Part shown: positions 33,791 through 48,700 of the stretch, piece by piece
Layout: the number at the start of each line of letters is the position of its first letter
How positions within the stretch are numbered: the stretch's first letter is position 1
Assembly: GCA_019096065.1 (NCBI GenBank)
Contig: JAGUCH010000001.1
Span: 7,812,001-7,876,000 of the forward strand
Source of the DNA: Paracyclopina nana
Lineage: Eukaryota > Arthropoda > Copepoda > Cyclopoida > Cyclopettidae
DNA length: 64,000 nucleotides
Direction of reading: 5' to 3'
The notes under the pieces: generated by a model
Told to the model about the DNA's origin: nothing
The model's input: only the letters and a program-made list of their open reading frames with translations
Databases searched by the model: none
Made by a program: the position numbers and the translations under genes

Positions 33791-36700
33791 GTAAGACCCA
33801 ACAGATTTTTGGTCAAGATTGCTCCAATTAAAATTTACTTGAGCTTCATACTCTGTTAAATTTGAATGTTGTGTGGCAAAAAAGGCTGAATATTATCAAG
33901 ATTTTGCTACGTTTTCCTTTCCGTTTTGCTTTTAAGTAGAGTGGAACGTTTTTGCTGAATGGTGAAAATGTTGCTGAGAGCTTGGTCAATATTGAGCGTA
34001 TTTTTGGTGGTCTCTGCGAATTGACATTCAAATTCCTGAGTGCATTCCACGTGGAAATGCCTAGTGTTGTTGAGTTAAGTCGTTTTTTAGATGCATTCTT
34101 CAAGATTGATGTGGCTTTTTTTGCCCATGAGTGGTAATAAGAAGACCCCCAAGTTGATGCTCGCTGTTGTTGGGGCCAAGCAACATGATGATCGCTGTAA
34201 TCCGACAATTGCAACAAAAACGATCAGCATGAAACTCACTCGGTTTTTATCATCCGACTCGCGTCATTTAATACCCATTCGACTTTTTGCATTAGTCTCA
34301 ACTCAATCGGGGATTCAGTGGAGCAGAGTAAATTCTTAATGCAGTGTGAACCGTCCTTATCTCAATTACGAAGCTTAGATGACATTGAGCAAATAGTTTG
34401 CATTTGCCATGCTGAACTTGTCTACTTCGGACCGGAAACTGTAAATATTTACCATTAGGTGATTTTACGATTTTGAGAATTCTCGAGCTGGCCCACCATC
34501 CCATTGAGGCCTTATATTGATAGCAATACGTGTGAAAAAAGCCGCATATTTTGTCTTTTACTCTGATGTAACTGTCTTTTGGACTAACCACGCCCAAGCA
34601 GTAATGTTCTCTGCGGTGGTGTAAATCATCAAACTGTTTTTGGTCCGTCTAGATCATCTAGATTCATGATTGAAAAGTCATTTTTTACACCGTGACCGTG
34701 AAACGACTTTTTCTTAAAATTGCCTTGTCGGTGATTTTGGTCTTTTCCGCTTCGATTTTGCCCTTTTTAGGGCAACTTCCATCACTAGCGGCAGCATCAA
34801 CGAAAGCCACCCCTCTTTCATAAAGAGTTTTGCATTTTAGCTGCAAAAAAGGGCAACTGGCAGTACGTGCTACAAGCCTTGTTTCCGTAACAGCGTTAAG
34901 CAGAATTGGTTTCGCTTAGTGGCGGAAATTAGAATGCCCTATTGTGAAATGTTTTGTTATGATGAATTGAAATCGCGCGGATTTCGCAGATTTTTCATGC
35001 CACCTCTCGAATCTTTGTTTACGGCTGTGCAGAGGTTTTTGAAAAATAAGGGCAGAGCACGAGAGAAAACTTGATTAAGGTCGGCCGTCATGTAGATTTT
35101 GCTGCTGACCCTTGTGCAAGATCGTCGCACGTAAATTGCGCTCATTTCTCATTTTATGACAAGTAAGAGTAAATTACATGGACTCGTATCAAGCAGCCAT
35201 CCACCACATGTAGTACACGTGAAGAGCAGTTTTTGCCCCTCTGCTACTTTGTTGAAAGTTATGGCACAGCCATTGCAGTTGTTATTTGTTGGGCTCAACT
35301 TTTCCCAATATTTCAAGATTATGCGAGATAGCTGTCTTGTCAGTTTGATATTTGGGATGATCTATGGAGGTTTTATCATCATAGTGCATAATGTCTATCA
35401 GGTCAGCAGTGGTCTTGAGCAATATTTTTTAGCAATGCCTCTATGCTTCACTTGGCATATCTTATGTTCGAAAAGACATAAGTTTTTGGATGGGAGCTGT
35501 GATTTGGTTTTTAGTAATACAATGTGTAATGGTCGTTGTGACAAAAATAAAGGTAGGCGGTTTGGTGTGGCAAATATAGTGTATTTGATCAACGGCTCGT
35601 GGATTAGCCTAGAGCTCAGCTCGATTCCATTTGATCAGTTTTGCTAGCCACATACCAAAAAATGGATAAACATCAAACTGTCAGTTGCCTTCTTAAAGCT
35701 GCTAATTTGGCTGGCTTCCTTTTTTATGCAATAGGTCATCTTTTTTACTCAATAACATGATGCTTGCGATCGGCCATAAGCTGTGGCTGTGAATTACGCC
35801 AGAACATTACTAGTATCATTACCTTAATTGGTTCAAGCAATTGAAATGCATCCATTTCAGCACAATGCATTGCTTTAAGACATTGTTTTAAATCCAAATT
35901 ACTCGGAATGTTATGCGGTTTGTCCATTTTCAAAGTCGGATTCGAGAATTACGCATATCAAGATTTTGCCCATAACATTTTGATCTTTGTGATTGTTTGT
36001 CTGTCAACGAACATCTTCCTTTGTGGCGATGGCATTCAATTTTTTCAAAGCCAACTCTTTATTGCCAGCTTCAAAAATATTATTGGCTCAATAGAAAGGC
36101 AGTTAAAGCAAAGTTCATCCTGCTTTTTTGGCAACTCCTTGCCAACCGACTACGGGGGCTCAGAATGCTTGGGCGCACCTTTTGTGTCATTTTTAGCTAA
36201 AAAAGGTCTCTTTTGAAATGTGTTGTGAAAACAGAAAAAAAGATGGATGGGAATTCATCCAAATTATAGGGCGCCTTTGACTGGCAGCAAAGTTGTTGTG
36301 TCAAGATTTTCCCCTCGAAAACACCCAGTGAACTGGTGACAGGCAGTTTTGCCTGCAAGAACACGTACCTAATTTTGAGCTTAATTGGATAACGTTTTCT
36401 AGCCTTATTAGCTGTCGAAAGATGGCTTTTTGGCACCATCTCGGCTCGTAGAAGGTGGGGAGAAAGCGTAAATTTTGGTCATTTAGATGCAAAATACTGG
36501 GCTGATTTTCTCCTTTCCAGAAATTCCCTGATAATATGAGGAGCCGCGTAAGCTAGCTAGCAATTCACGCTACAAGTATGCTGCCTCTGTGAGAAAATTG
36601 ATTTTCGTCGTTGGCTACTTTTCGATTTTTGTATTCCATGCTCAAATCGAGATAGGCATCGTGCTGGGCATTCACGGCCACAAATCCATTATTTTATGGG

Positions 36701-39700
36701 CAGAGTGTAAATACGATCCCTTTTGTCGCCCTTGCGAAGGTCAGACTTCATTTTATTGGCACTGTTGCCTCTTATTCCGGCATTTGACCCAGGCCAGCTT
36801 GAAAATCCCATTTTAGAGATTTAATTGCCATGCCAAACGTAATCTGCAACAAGCCATTTTTTACCCACGTGCATTAGACTTATGCGAGGCTCCTTTTTTG
36901 GCATTGGGCCTCCCAAAAGGCAGTTCTTAGCGTTTTTGATCAAAGCAGATTGCTGGATTTTTTCTCTCCCATTAAAAGTGCAAATTAATTCTGCCCATTA
37001 TTTCATCATTCATCTTGACAATCAAGGAAAGCTGAAAATCGTGGTCGTGGTCTGAAAGTTGAGAACTTGACAATGGGCCCGGACTGAATTACTTTTCATG
37101 CTATTTGCTCTAGCGATGTTTGAACTATTACATTGAATTTCGGTTGCGGTGTGCAATAAAAGTTTGGCTGCATTATTTGCCTTTAAGCTCGGCGAATTTC
37201 AGCCAGGACAAATTCCCAGGAAGTAATAATTTCTCCCCTTCTCGCATTGCATTGTTGACACTGGAGTGATGCTGAATTGTAAGGGGTACTTTTCACGCTT
37301 TCTCTCCTCTGCACTGATACTGAATGAAACTTGTTACACTAGTACGATGAAAAAGCTCGATACGAGGCTTTTATGTTTCAGATCGTACCATGTAGCTATC
37401 GAACCAGTTATTTTTTGTTCACATCGCAATTGAGAGATGAAACCGAATGCCGAGCTAACCTTTGTAAGAAATTTGAGCTGGGCATCCATCAATTGCCCAT
37501 ATATCTCTGTTGCAATTAAGACATATCATCCTACCAGGGGTTCAAGCTGCTTGCAATATCCGGTGGTTGTGGAGAGTTCAAGGTCAATTGAAAATCTGAG
37601 CCGGATGATAATGAAGACCATTTGAGTCCAATAAAAAGCAGCTTTAATTTGCGCCATAGTATCGCCTCTGCTGCCAAAAGGTGTCGGCAATATTTATGAA
37701 TTTCTCGCATGTCTTCTTCGTCGGCCATGTGGTTTGTCTTTCCCTGCTCATCACTCTGAGATCAAAGATATTTTTTTCTTTTGAGGCATCAAGTTTGAGT
37801 GGAGTTTCTCCCCTGTGCACTGTGTGCGTACAAGCGTAGTATGCCAATAGCTGATATTCATCCGAAACTTTAGGAATGCGTTAAATGTCAAAATGCGTCA
37901 GAAACAAAGTAGGTTGTGCAATACGGGCATTCAAGTTTTTCGAGATGGACTGCGCCATTGATTTACGATGCTAAAACTGAAATGAATTTGCTCATAATCC
38001 GGTTGTGAAAAGGTCGCGCAATTATTATAGTTAGCATCACAATTAAAGTCGTGATCGAGGCTCGAAAACAATGCGAGATCAAATCAAGGCCAATGTAGTT
38101 ACTGGTCTCGAACGACGAGTGCTTCTTCGAATTTTTAAAGTCTATTATTACTACCCATAGAATTTCCCCTCTCAATGCCAATTGTCAATTTTTCTCCTCA
38201 TCTTCAAGTTTGACAACCACAGTTACATACGTAAATGTAGAGTTCTTCTCGTCACCTCAGTTGTCAACCATGATGCCAACTTGATCGAGAAAACCTTCGA
38301 AGTCGCAAGGTCGGAACTTAGTCTAACTTGAACGTGTGAAATTCTGATAAGAATGCAGATGAGGACAAAAAACATATTGCACCAACAATGACAAAGTGGT
38401 CCTGCTTAGCATTGACAACTGAGTTCACAATACGAGAGACTCGAGTCACTTTTTTATTCGCACCTTTTAGGTAGCTTGGTAAGTAGTTAGCGCATGTTCT
38501 TTTATGCCCATTGTTGCCTCCATAAAAGTAGCCAACTCATGTTATGCTGACTCTAGTTTCTGACCTTGCTTTTGAGCATAAACAAGGACATCATAAGCTT
38601 TTTTTGGGGGTTGGCTTTTGTGTATGTTCCTCGCGATATCGACAGGGCTGTTGTTTGTCGCGAGTTTGTGCCATTTTTTAGGAGCTAAGGCCTTTTGGCA
38701 CCCCCACTGTGAATGCTCCAATGTCATCACTCATCGAAAGATAGCGCTAGGTGGGTAAGTCACGACTCGTGATTTTGGTTATTTGATATCAATTAAGATG
38801 ACAATGCACAAAGGCTCTGTTGCCTCACAAAGTTCTCTTTTTTCCTTTTTAGGTAAGAAACAGACTTGGTTACAGCTTCAGTTGTGCCCATTAACTGGGC
38901 TGTCAGAAAGACAGATAAGCAAAATATGTAAGTGAGAAGAAGTTGCTCCTCAAAATTTTAAAGCTCAAAATTGAACTAGCTGTACTTGATGCTATCTGCA
39001 AAGGCTTGCACAAGATGCAGAACACTAAAATCCGTTCCAAGTTGCTCCATAAGTGATGGATCGAAATTAGGCCGGGCTAAGGTGACAGGACAGTTTTTCC
39101 AGTATGCCAAAGACTTGCGTGGGATTCCAACTCCTCCGAAGGCATATTTCATTTCATGCATTGATTAGGTGGCCAAAAACCTAAAAGTTTCTCTCTGCCT
39201 CGCATCTTGATATGCGTAGTGGTTTGAATACAGAGAAAATGCGCATATTTGACCTATCCTGGTAATTTATGGATGATGCTCGTCCTGATGATGGTGGCTA
39301 TGAATGCTGCATGGTGCCAATCAAGTTGACCGCAAGATTTATGTCCAATACGAATAAAATTGGCACTCATCATCTATCCCGAACGCTTCCGCTTACGGCT
39401 TGGTTTCTTGTCAAAATCTTGAACAAACTACCCTCTGTATTGCGGTGGCGTCTTATGATCAAGTGGCCACTTCTGACCTTTGCAGAAGCCTCTTCCTTGT
39501 AACGATCCACTACTTTCAAGTAATTGTTCCTCTCACTATCGAGTACGACACGTTCCATTCATGTTGAAGTAGTAACACTTTGAAGCATTTCCTCTCGCTT
39601 TAATTTAATTCCCCTTCATTTCCTTCCTTATTGTAGCATCTATCCCGGTTTTTGCACTTTTGTACTAGAGCACCGATGGCATCAGATCCTCCATCCATAT

Positions 39701-42700
39701 TTTGTAATTGACCTTTCTTGCGCAATCCATCAACAGGGCCTTTTTCCTCTAAGGAAATGGTACTATCAGACGACATTCTGCTCAACAAATATAAATGAGA
39801 GCCTCCCCGGATCCTCAATTATGGTATGAGAAAAAGTCAACGATAAATTTAAACTTGACATTGCTGGCAACAAAATCGGAAGTCCGTGCGTCGTTGTCTT
39901 CATGCTTTTGTTGGTTTCCTCTCATTTCGGGGCCAGAAAAGGTATCAAGGTGATGGTGCAATTTCCCCCCTAGACTTTTTATAGCCTTTGAATCGAGGAA
40001 ATCCCTGTTGTTGACATAACCTTCGCTGTTTTAAGCTGCTGCGCCACTTTTTGGCTAAATTAACACTTATTTAGGGACTTTTGGCCTTGAACAAAATTCT
40101 TTGGTCCTACTAATTTAGGCTTGTAAGCGCGTATTATTTGACTGCGAGCTTGATACCTCTCTTCTTGGCAATTATAGCATCATATGGGAGGGTTTTTTAA
40201 GCTTATGGTTGTACCAAAGATAGACTCTCGGACTCCCTAACAAAAATGGGCCCCTTAAGCAATCTCCTCTTTGGTATTTTAATCCCCATTTCTTCTCGAT
40301 TTGTGGTGAAAGTTGGCTTTTTACTCTCACATCAACCAGTTTCTTCATTCAGTCACTTTAGGGCTATAATTTCGCACCTCAGTTTTTTCTCATATCTGTA
40401 AAGTATCCGCCCCTCGTATCTCCTTGCCTACAAGCTTCGTGTGGCAATAATAGGCTACTCGATTTGTCATGAAATTTGTAGATTCCAGAGCCGTTTTCTG
40501 GCGTGCTCGATCAATTAATTGTTCAAAAAGCGTTCTTTTCAAGTGACAAATTCCACTGGGTTGTTTTTGAGGCATGACACGCGCTCAAATGTTTCTCTTT
40601 TTGGTCATTCAGATCCCCAAGATATCTCGAAATTTTTCAGCTGAGCTGAGGGGGGAAAATAGTCGTCGTGCTTAAGGAAAAAAGGACAAATTCGGAAGAA
40701 ACACTGGCTGTATACCTGGTAGTGAAAGTTGATCTCTTCCCTATTGCTTACAAATGATACTTAAGAAAATAATTCATCATCATGAGTTTTTACCAGGAGT
40801 GCATCGTGGATCATCGATAAAATGTGAAAGTGGTCACTCACGACCCCGAGCCAATAATAATGGACGGAATTGACTCAGGGCACACCTAAAAATCTAGTAT
40901 TTTATTAGAGAGCGGCACAAATTCCTCATTGTTGACTTGATCGGGTGCTTTGAATCGACTCCTACGTACTGAAAGAGAGCTCATTAAAATGCCTGCCTCT
41001 CCTAAAGCCTAAAGAGTGGGTCAAGTTTAAAGTGCATTCCAGCAATGATGATGCAGTACAAGTCTTGGTGAAATTCAATGTCCTTTTCGCTTTTTAAAGG
41101 TGCAAATTAACTGGCTCAACTCGTTTTGCTTTAAAAACTGATATGACAGCTGATTTTGCTGATTGCTGCCTTGCTGACGTGACGTCACCAAAATAGTTGA
41201 TTTGGCTGAAATCCAGTTTGTGCTTGCTGGTGAAAATAAATAATTTTGTAAGACGATTTATTTCCTTCTTTGGCTTTTAAAGCAAGCCTTGCTTAGAAAG
41301 GTGTTATTGAAAATTGCCAGTTCTTCCTCCCTGGCATATCGCACACACTCCCCATTTTCAGCTTTGAAAAACGTGACGGACATCATGAAAAAAATAGGGA
41401 GACAAAAATGGTGAGTGAACATTTTGGAGGCCACTTGACCAGGATATTAAGGCTTAAAAATCTAATCGGTTAGTTTTCCAAAAGTGGGCAAGATCCGGAC
41501 AGACTCCATATTTTTTCGCTCTCACAGGCATCTCTGAAGCCCACACAAACTCAATTGGAGGAAAAATTGGCGCTTTATGAGATTTGGACCGGCTAGTACA
41601 CCCACACACTTTTTCATGCATCAAGTTTCACTTTCGTTTGGTTGTCTCTTTTTATTAGCATTTGGAAGCCGATCATTACGTGATAGCAAAAACTCCTAAA
41701 ATATTTTGAATGACGCATGTCAAAACTTTTGGAAATAATTTTAAGCCGCTAAAAAAAGCTTGTCAAATTAATTTCAAATTGTTGCTCCCACTCCTCTGTG
41801 ATAGGGTCGTGTGAAAAGTTTGCCATCATTAAAAGAGGCTTTTGTAGCAACTGTCAATCGCTGGCTGCTCAAAAGTTGACTCTAATGATGAACCTTTTCA
41901 AAATTGCCGAACCGTGCTCATGATCAGTGGGTCAAGGCAAGGCCTGGAAGTAGATGACAATGCCAAAAAAGTTTCAATAGAATTTTCCGAAAAAAACTCC
42001 TTCTATGACAAGAATTCAAAATTCTTAAAATGGCCAGTCACCCCAATATATGTTTCAAGGTAGAGAAAGTGTTTATCATGGTAAATCAAATTCCTTCTAG
42101 AGGAGATGGAAACATTAACGAGCTGGCGTCCACCCACTCAATTTTTGGCGCAATTTTTCTCAACTGAAAATTATTCTGATCATGGCGTCCCTTTTTTAAG
42201 GCATCCCCTCATCAATCTTACTTTAATGATAATGCGATCATTACGAGCTTGGCAGTAATGCTAGGGATTGGTCAAGAAATGATGGGGCGAATCTCACTTG
42301 AAAAGTCAAGGATTTTTGGGGAGAAAAAAATTCCTTGGTGCTGATGATCCATTGTTATTGCAATATTTGCACTTTCAAGCTGTCTGTTGGATGATTTCCC
42401 TGCTGGCTACAAAAAGAGAGACAGATTTCGATGCTATGAAGTTGATTGAGCTGTGCAAAAAGTGACTGGAGTATCCTTGCCAAAAATGGCGCGGATGTTG
42501 CTCCTAAACAATCATGCATAAAACTGACTCAATCTGTCTTTTATGGTTCCATCATAACTTAAGGCAACGGCGATACTCCACCGGGTGAGAACACCTTGAA
42601 CAAAGGAGAATTTGAAGAAAAACAATTCAGTCAAGTTTGTCACAAGCAATTCTAAATGTGGCTTTGAATACATTTCCATCTTGACCTCAATTATGGCAAG

Positions 42701-45700
42701 TTTAATGAACAATTGTGAGAAACCACAAAAACGCCATAAAAGGTGCCAGAACTAATGCTTAACGAAAAAGAACGGTTCGTTTTGTTCATACATTTCTTAG
42801 TCACAGTGTGCAATTTGTGCCACCAACTACAAAAAGTGACAACTTCGACCCATTTTTGTAGAACAAAGGCAACACCAGACCGGCATGATCAGTCACTTGT
42901 GTGTCAGTCGGGACGTGCTTCTAATGCTAATTCTAAAATAATGGGTGACATCAAGCTCTGATTTTAGCATCGCATTTTTTGGTTTCCACCCATGATGAAA
43001 ATGGTCTCTAGCCATTGTCACCATTTTGAAATGATAGCTACTGCCCACTCAAATTGTCCAGAATTTTCTCATTGTGACACTTAGCTGAGGTCGCTTGTGA
43101 AATATGCACAAACATAAATGACTGCCAAAATGCCCATTAGTATTTTGAGGCAAAATGGACGTCTTTTCTGAATGATGGACTTACTATGTGCTCTTTCTTG
43201 CGAAATAGTTCAGAGTCATTTTGGTTAGCTGAGTGTGGTGGCCAATTTTTCTCATTCTCTAGATCGTAAGCACGACTCGATGGGCCTCTTCTTGCCTTTA
43301 TTCGAGTCTCCATTATTTCACAGTCATCCGTCTCGCACAGCTCAATTCGTAAAGGAACCAGAAACGTTTATTATGGTAGTAATTTGTGGCTTTTGCTGAT
43401 GCCATATAAGATGCACCGAAAGGGCAGATCAAAATGTGCTTGAAGATAAAGGGAGGAAGATGTTGAACCCGTCTCTCGGTTTTCATTAAGAATTTTTAAT
43501 TTTCCATTTCACACGTGGGATTCAGATTTACTGTTTCTGTCACGACGACGAGCTTGCATATTCAAGTGTGTGGGTCTGACGTGAGCTGTCAAAGAATTTT
43601 ATTCGAGTAAAATTGTCCTTTACGGTCTGCGGTGGTACAGCTGTACATTTCTCTCCTGAGTGACCTCATTACAAAGTTATTGCCAACTCTCACAGATACA
43701 ATAGAGTACAGACAACATCAATGAGAAGAATTTTAATTCTTAGAAGTAATTCAAGCATAAAAAATATCCTTTTGGATTCCAGAACGGTTACTTCCTCTGA
43801 AAGCTTTAAAAGCTCGGTTTTTCTGCGACCCTGCTCAGTTCCAGAATGGCAGTCATTAAAGTCAATCGTGCATTTAAAAACGGTTAGTGCAAAATGATCT
43901 TAGAAGCGTGCCATTCAAAAAATGGCGATTTTGCAATGCCACGTACGAGCAAGCGCTTGATGGTCGTGCGACTTTCTTATGGCATAAACTTGAGATACTG
44001 AATTTTGGACAAAATGATACCTCATTTTGGGATAAGCTTGGCCATGATTTGTGAGAACGCAGGGATTATCAAGAAATTGACGCCGAATGATGCGTCACGA
44101 GGCAACGTGAGCTGCTCCGTACGCACAGAGGAAAACATGGCCCCATTAAAAACTCGTTAGGCTCACGCATGTCCGTCCTTAGCATCCAATATAAGGATTT
44201 TCTTCGGTCGGCAACGTGGCTACAAAATATCCCTCAGTGCGAAGCACAAATCCCTGCCATGTCGTCCGTTCGTTGCATCGGGGCAAATTAAAGTACAATA
44301 CGTGATGTTACTTGACGCAACCACATACTTCTAAGGCCATAGCAATTTCACATGGAGCATCAAGTAAATATGTACATAAAATGCAAAAATGCTCGGAGCA
44401 ATGTTCACTTTTTGTCCTAGAACCAGACATGGAGACCTTAAACATATCAATCTTTTGCAAATAACTGGATTGCGAACATTGTATGATGGTTCCATAAGGC
44501 ACATTACGTCTTTACGCATGCGCAAACATCTGGCAGAATCTTGGGTTTTCATTGTTACGATTCCAAAAAAACGCAAGTTGGTTAGATTAATGCTATTAGT
44601 GGGGGGGACAATGAAGCACTATAGCAAGAACTTCTTTGTGAGGATAATTATGAGAGAGATATGCCAAAATGTGAATGTAGCAAAGTTCTCAAGATGCACT
44701 TTTAGGAAGTATTTCGATCACCTCCTACAAATGAGAAGATGACACTACGATATCTTTTTAAAGACGTGATCAAAGTATGTCACGATTATTAACGAAGCCT
44801 TACACCTTTTTGACCTTGATCTTGATGCCATCCCTATAAAACTAAGTGCCGATTTAAGGCCACGATTTGTAAGGTGAAAAATGCTAAACTGGCGTCCGTT
44901 ACAGGTCAAAAAATTGCCTAATTCTGTACCAACACCAACCAACATTGGAAAGGATTCAAAAAACGCATCTGACTTTAGTCTGGTGGAAGCACGGAACCAT
45001 TTCAATTTGTCCTATATTGTTAATTGCCTGGCATTTGCATATTTTGATTACTTTTTGCACAGTAGCTTGTTCTCATAAACATTTCTATAAGGTAAGCAGT
45101 CACCTCCTTAGATACCTCCGATCCGGATGAAAATTGGCATGAAGATTCTTCAATACGCTCTTATGAATCCCTCCAAATTTGGTTCCAGTCGGCTCAATAC
45201 TTACTGAGTTATGAGCTTCCAAAGTGCCTTGCTTTGCTTACCGCCTGCCTTACTGAGTTTTATGAGAACAAGCTTATGACTGCCGCAAAATAGCGGATTA
45301 TGTCAAATACCCAGCTGCGATCTTTTACTCCTTCCGGAGAAAATCACTTTAGCTCATAAGAAGAAGGCTCATGTCATGTCATAGCGTACTCTTGAATGTG
45401 CGCTTAAAAGTCTGCTCATTATTTCAAATATTGCATGTTTGAGCTTTTCTATATAAACTCTTGAGCTCGAAGCGTCGCATCCGGAATATGTATATTCAAA
45501 ATATTTGTTGCTTCATTGTTTTTGAAGCCTGGCTGCCATGGTGGGTGACATTTGCTGACGCATTACTTCATGCCGCCTAAAATTCAATATTTTGCAAGAG
45601 TTTGCAATCGTCGCATGGCATATACTTCTTGCCATCATGTCTTTGATTATTTCGTGAGGGTAGCTGGAACACCCTGAGAAGTGAGCTGAGAAGGATAAGC

Positions 45701-48700
45701 TATCTCTCAAGCTACTTTGACCCTCCCTTTTTGTGATTATCAGGTTGTCAATCTGGATTAGCATCAGCTCACCTTGATTTTTGGCTACATGTTTGATTAA
45801 CCTAATCCTGCTGCAAAATGAAAATCGGTGGTGCATTTTGACCATTTCTGAACGCACCCCAAAAATGGCTCACTACCATGGCATAAGAACGAGTACGCGC
45901 ACGCATCTATTTCTGTAATTGATGACCTTTTTCACAGTTACACTTAGATAGACGAGACATTTTAGAGGCTCAATATGCAGATGAGCCGTGGTATGCCGAG
46001 TGCTGAATTGATTAGCTATGTACACTTCTTCTTCAAATATAGTATTAGGCTTGCAGTCCCTTAGGGCACAGTATACTAAATGCTGGATATTTTTAGCAAC
46101 TGTGGACCCACAACACGAGGAGGATTACTCAAAAATCAGGAAGTCTCAAAAGCTGTCAAGTTATCTTTCCAAGATCTTGACTTATTCGTTAATTACTAAT
46201 TGTTAAGGAAGATCGCCTTGAAGCTTTTCATGGCAACATTTCTTGGCATTTTTGGCAGATTGAGGAAGCTACAAATTTTCCCACTTCTTCTTTTTCGACT
46301 TGACACCTCACGTTTTGCCCCAATTTGGGGGCTCTGAAATGACACCAATTTCTTCTTCCTTTGACTAAAACTTCTCGTGTAGCCAGGGGCCCCATTCTGT
46401 CAGTCAAGTTGCTCCTCATCATGATCAGGTTGTTGCTTGCTGGCTTGCCTAAAATGTTTATTGATAACTAGATGGCAAGACAAGGTCGAGCACCTCCTGC
46501 AAAAAATCGTGTGCAAAATCAGATAAAAGCCGCTCGACTCGGGGTCTCTTTAATTTTCGTTGAATTTTTCTACCACCTCATAGGCATAACTCTTGAGTTT
46601 AGCTATTTGCCAGATTGCTGAAAATTACTATTGCAAACATACTGTTTATCCAAATAAGCACTTGCTTGTAATGACTGTGTTGAAAAGCACTGTGGATTTG
46701 GAGTCCTAGTTTTCAGTTGCCCCGAAGATGATTAGCCAAGGCTACTAATTATTTCTCCTTCAGTTCCCCGTTTGATATGAGGCATGAAATGTGCCTTATC
46801 CATCCTTGAGGGTCACATGGTAATTTAGGAAGAATATCATGACTAATTATGATCGGTGTTGTTCCACGAGGAAGTCAGATGGCTTCCATTGATGACCCCA
46901 GATTTTCAGATGCTGATGAGATGCCATTAGCATGTGTGGGCTTACACGACATCTCATGCAAATTAGCGCTATAAACAATAATGGCGGAAATAAAGCACAC
47001 TGCCACTAATATGAAAGGAGTGGCGTAAACAAAAACATGATGTGCCAATTGGCCTCAAAAATGACGGGTACCCTATGTTTGGAGGTGCATGGACAGGCAA
47101 TAGGCAATATATTATGCATATGTTGTTGCACCGCGCTCAAAAGGCTTAGCTGTGTGGGGATGCTGAAGTGATGAGTTATGGGGAGATAGAATCGTATATG
47201 GAAGTTGCTAACAATGCTCAAGAATTGATAGAGACGACCTTCGTACGTAGAAAAGCGCCGCGAGCTTATGCCAATTTTGTTGCCCATTGTGAACGATGTG
47301 TACGTACATGCGTACGGGTTAACTAAATACCGGGTAGGTAATAATCTTGGTTGAGTCACGTTGCTCTTCAATTCGTAGCTTTGTTTTCCATATGGCTCTT
47401 CCTTGACAGCGTCTTCATGAAAAATTACGAGCCTTCAGAGCATGACAAAAACTTTGGAAGAAGGGTTCAGATCCAAAGATACCACGAGCAGGAAGGAAAT
47501 CTGATCTGGCGTTAAAATCACCTTGCGCATTGTTACAAAAAGTGTACAGCGAAAAAATTCAGTGCAGAATTTGACTCTCGGGAATTTTCAAAATCTCTGA
47601 AAAATGATCTAGCTGAAATTTTATATACCCAAATGATAAAATCTTCGTAAAAAATATAGCCAAAACATTGCACCATTTCTCCTTAGAGTTCATCATTCAC
47701 ATCGAATGAAGCTTTTTTGGCTGGCCATTCTGAGGCCAATTTAGCTAAATACCAAAGAAGTTGTGAAATATGCCAGATCCTGCCAAAGCATAGGTTGGCT
47801 ATTGTGAGTTATTGAATGAGAGAAAAAATTCTGGGGAAAAACTCATAGATTTGGCCAACGTCATTCCTTTGCTTTGTTTCTCACAAAGAATGATTGAATG
47901 ATTGGTTGAATTCGAGTGCGTGCATTGAAAATTCATTTGTTAGTTATTTTTTTCATTAGCAGCCCGCGAGCAAGCCAGCTGTCGATCTTGTTGCGGTGAA
48001 AAATCGATAATTCAGGATCAAGTTCAAGTTTTCGCCCATTTATCATAGGATTGCGAAGAGCCCAAATAAAGCCCCAATTTCCTTCCTGCATTGCCACATG
48101 ATCAAGAGGAACATGACTTTTTGCGCAATTAACTGCCAAAATCCCAGTTAAGACTCCTTGGCAATTTTGAAGTCTGCGGCTGCTGTCCTGGTTTGTGTCC
48201 GGAATCTTCATGTAATAATTCACCTTTTCGTCAGGGGCCATTTTTAGGATGGCTGGCAGCTTTATTAGTGGAGTGAATGCCATATTGTAAGCTTTCAGTC
48301 TCAAGGTAGCCAAGGTGATTAAGACAGATAGGCATTTTAGGCAATAGCGGATGCTCATTGGGAGCAGTTATCAGAAATTAAACACCAATCAATGATGCAG
48401 GAGCACCCACTACTGCCAGATTTTTCGCCCTTGAAAAATTTCTCACACGCGTTCAGATCGATTCAGATCATCATCAAACGTTACGAATGTTGTGGGCGTC
48501 CATCTCGGATTTTTCCCGTTGATTAGACTTCCTTTATGATTGAATTGCATCCGGAAAAATTCATCTTCTTCAAAAGGTTACGGGAAAAACGTTTCATTTT
48601 TAGCTGACGTTTTTGTCATTGAAATGGAGGAAATTAACGCATAGCGCACTAATCATCCCGGGACTTCGGAAATTAAAGCAAAGGCGCTATCGCTTGATCG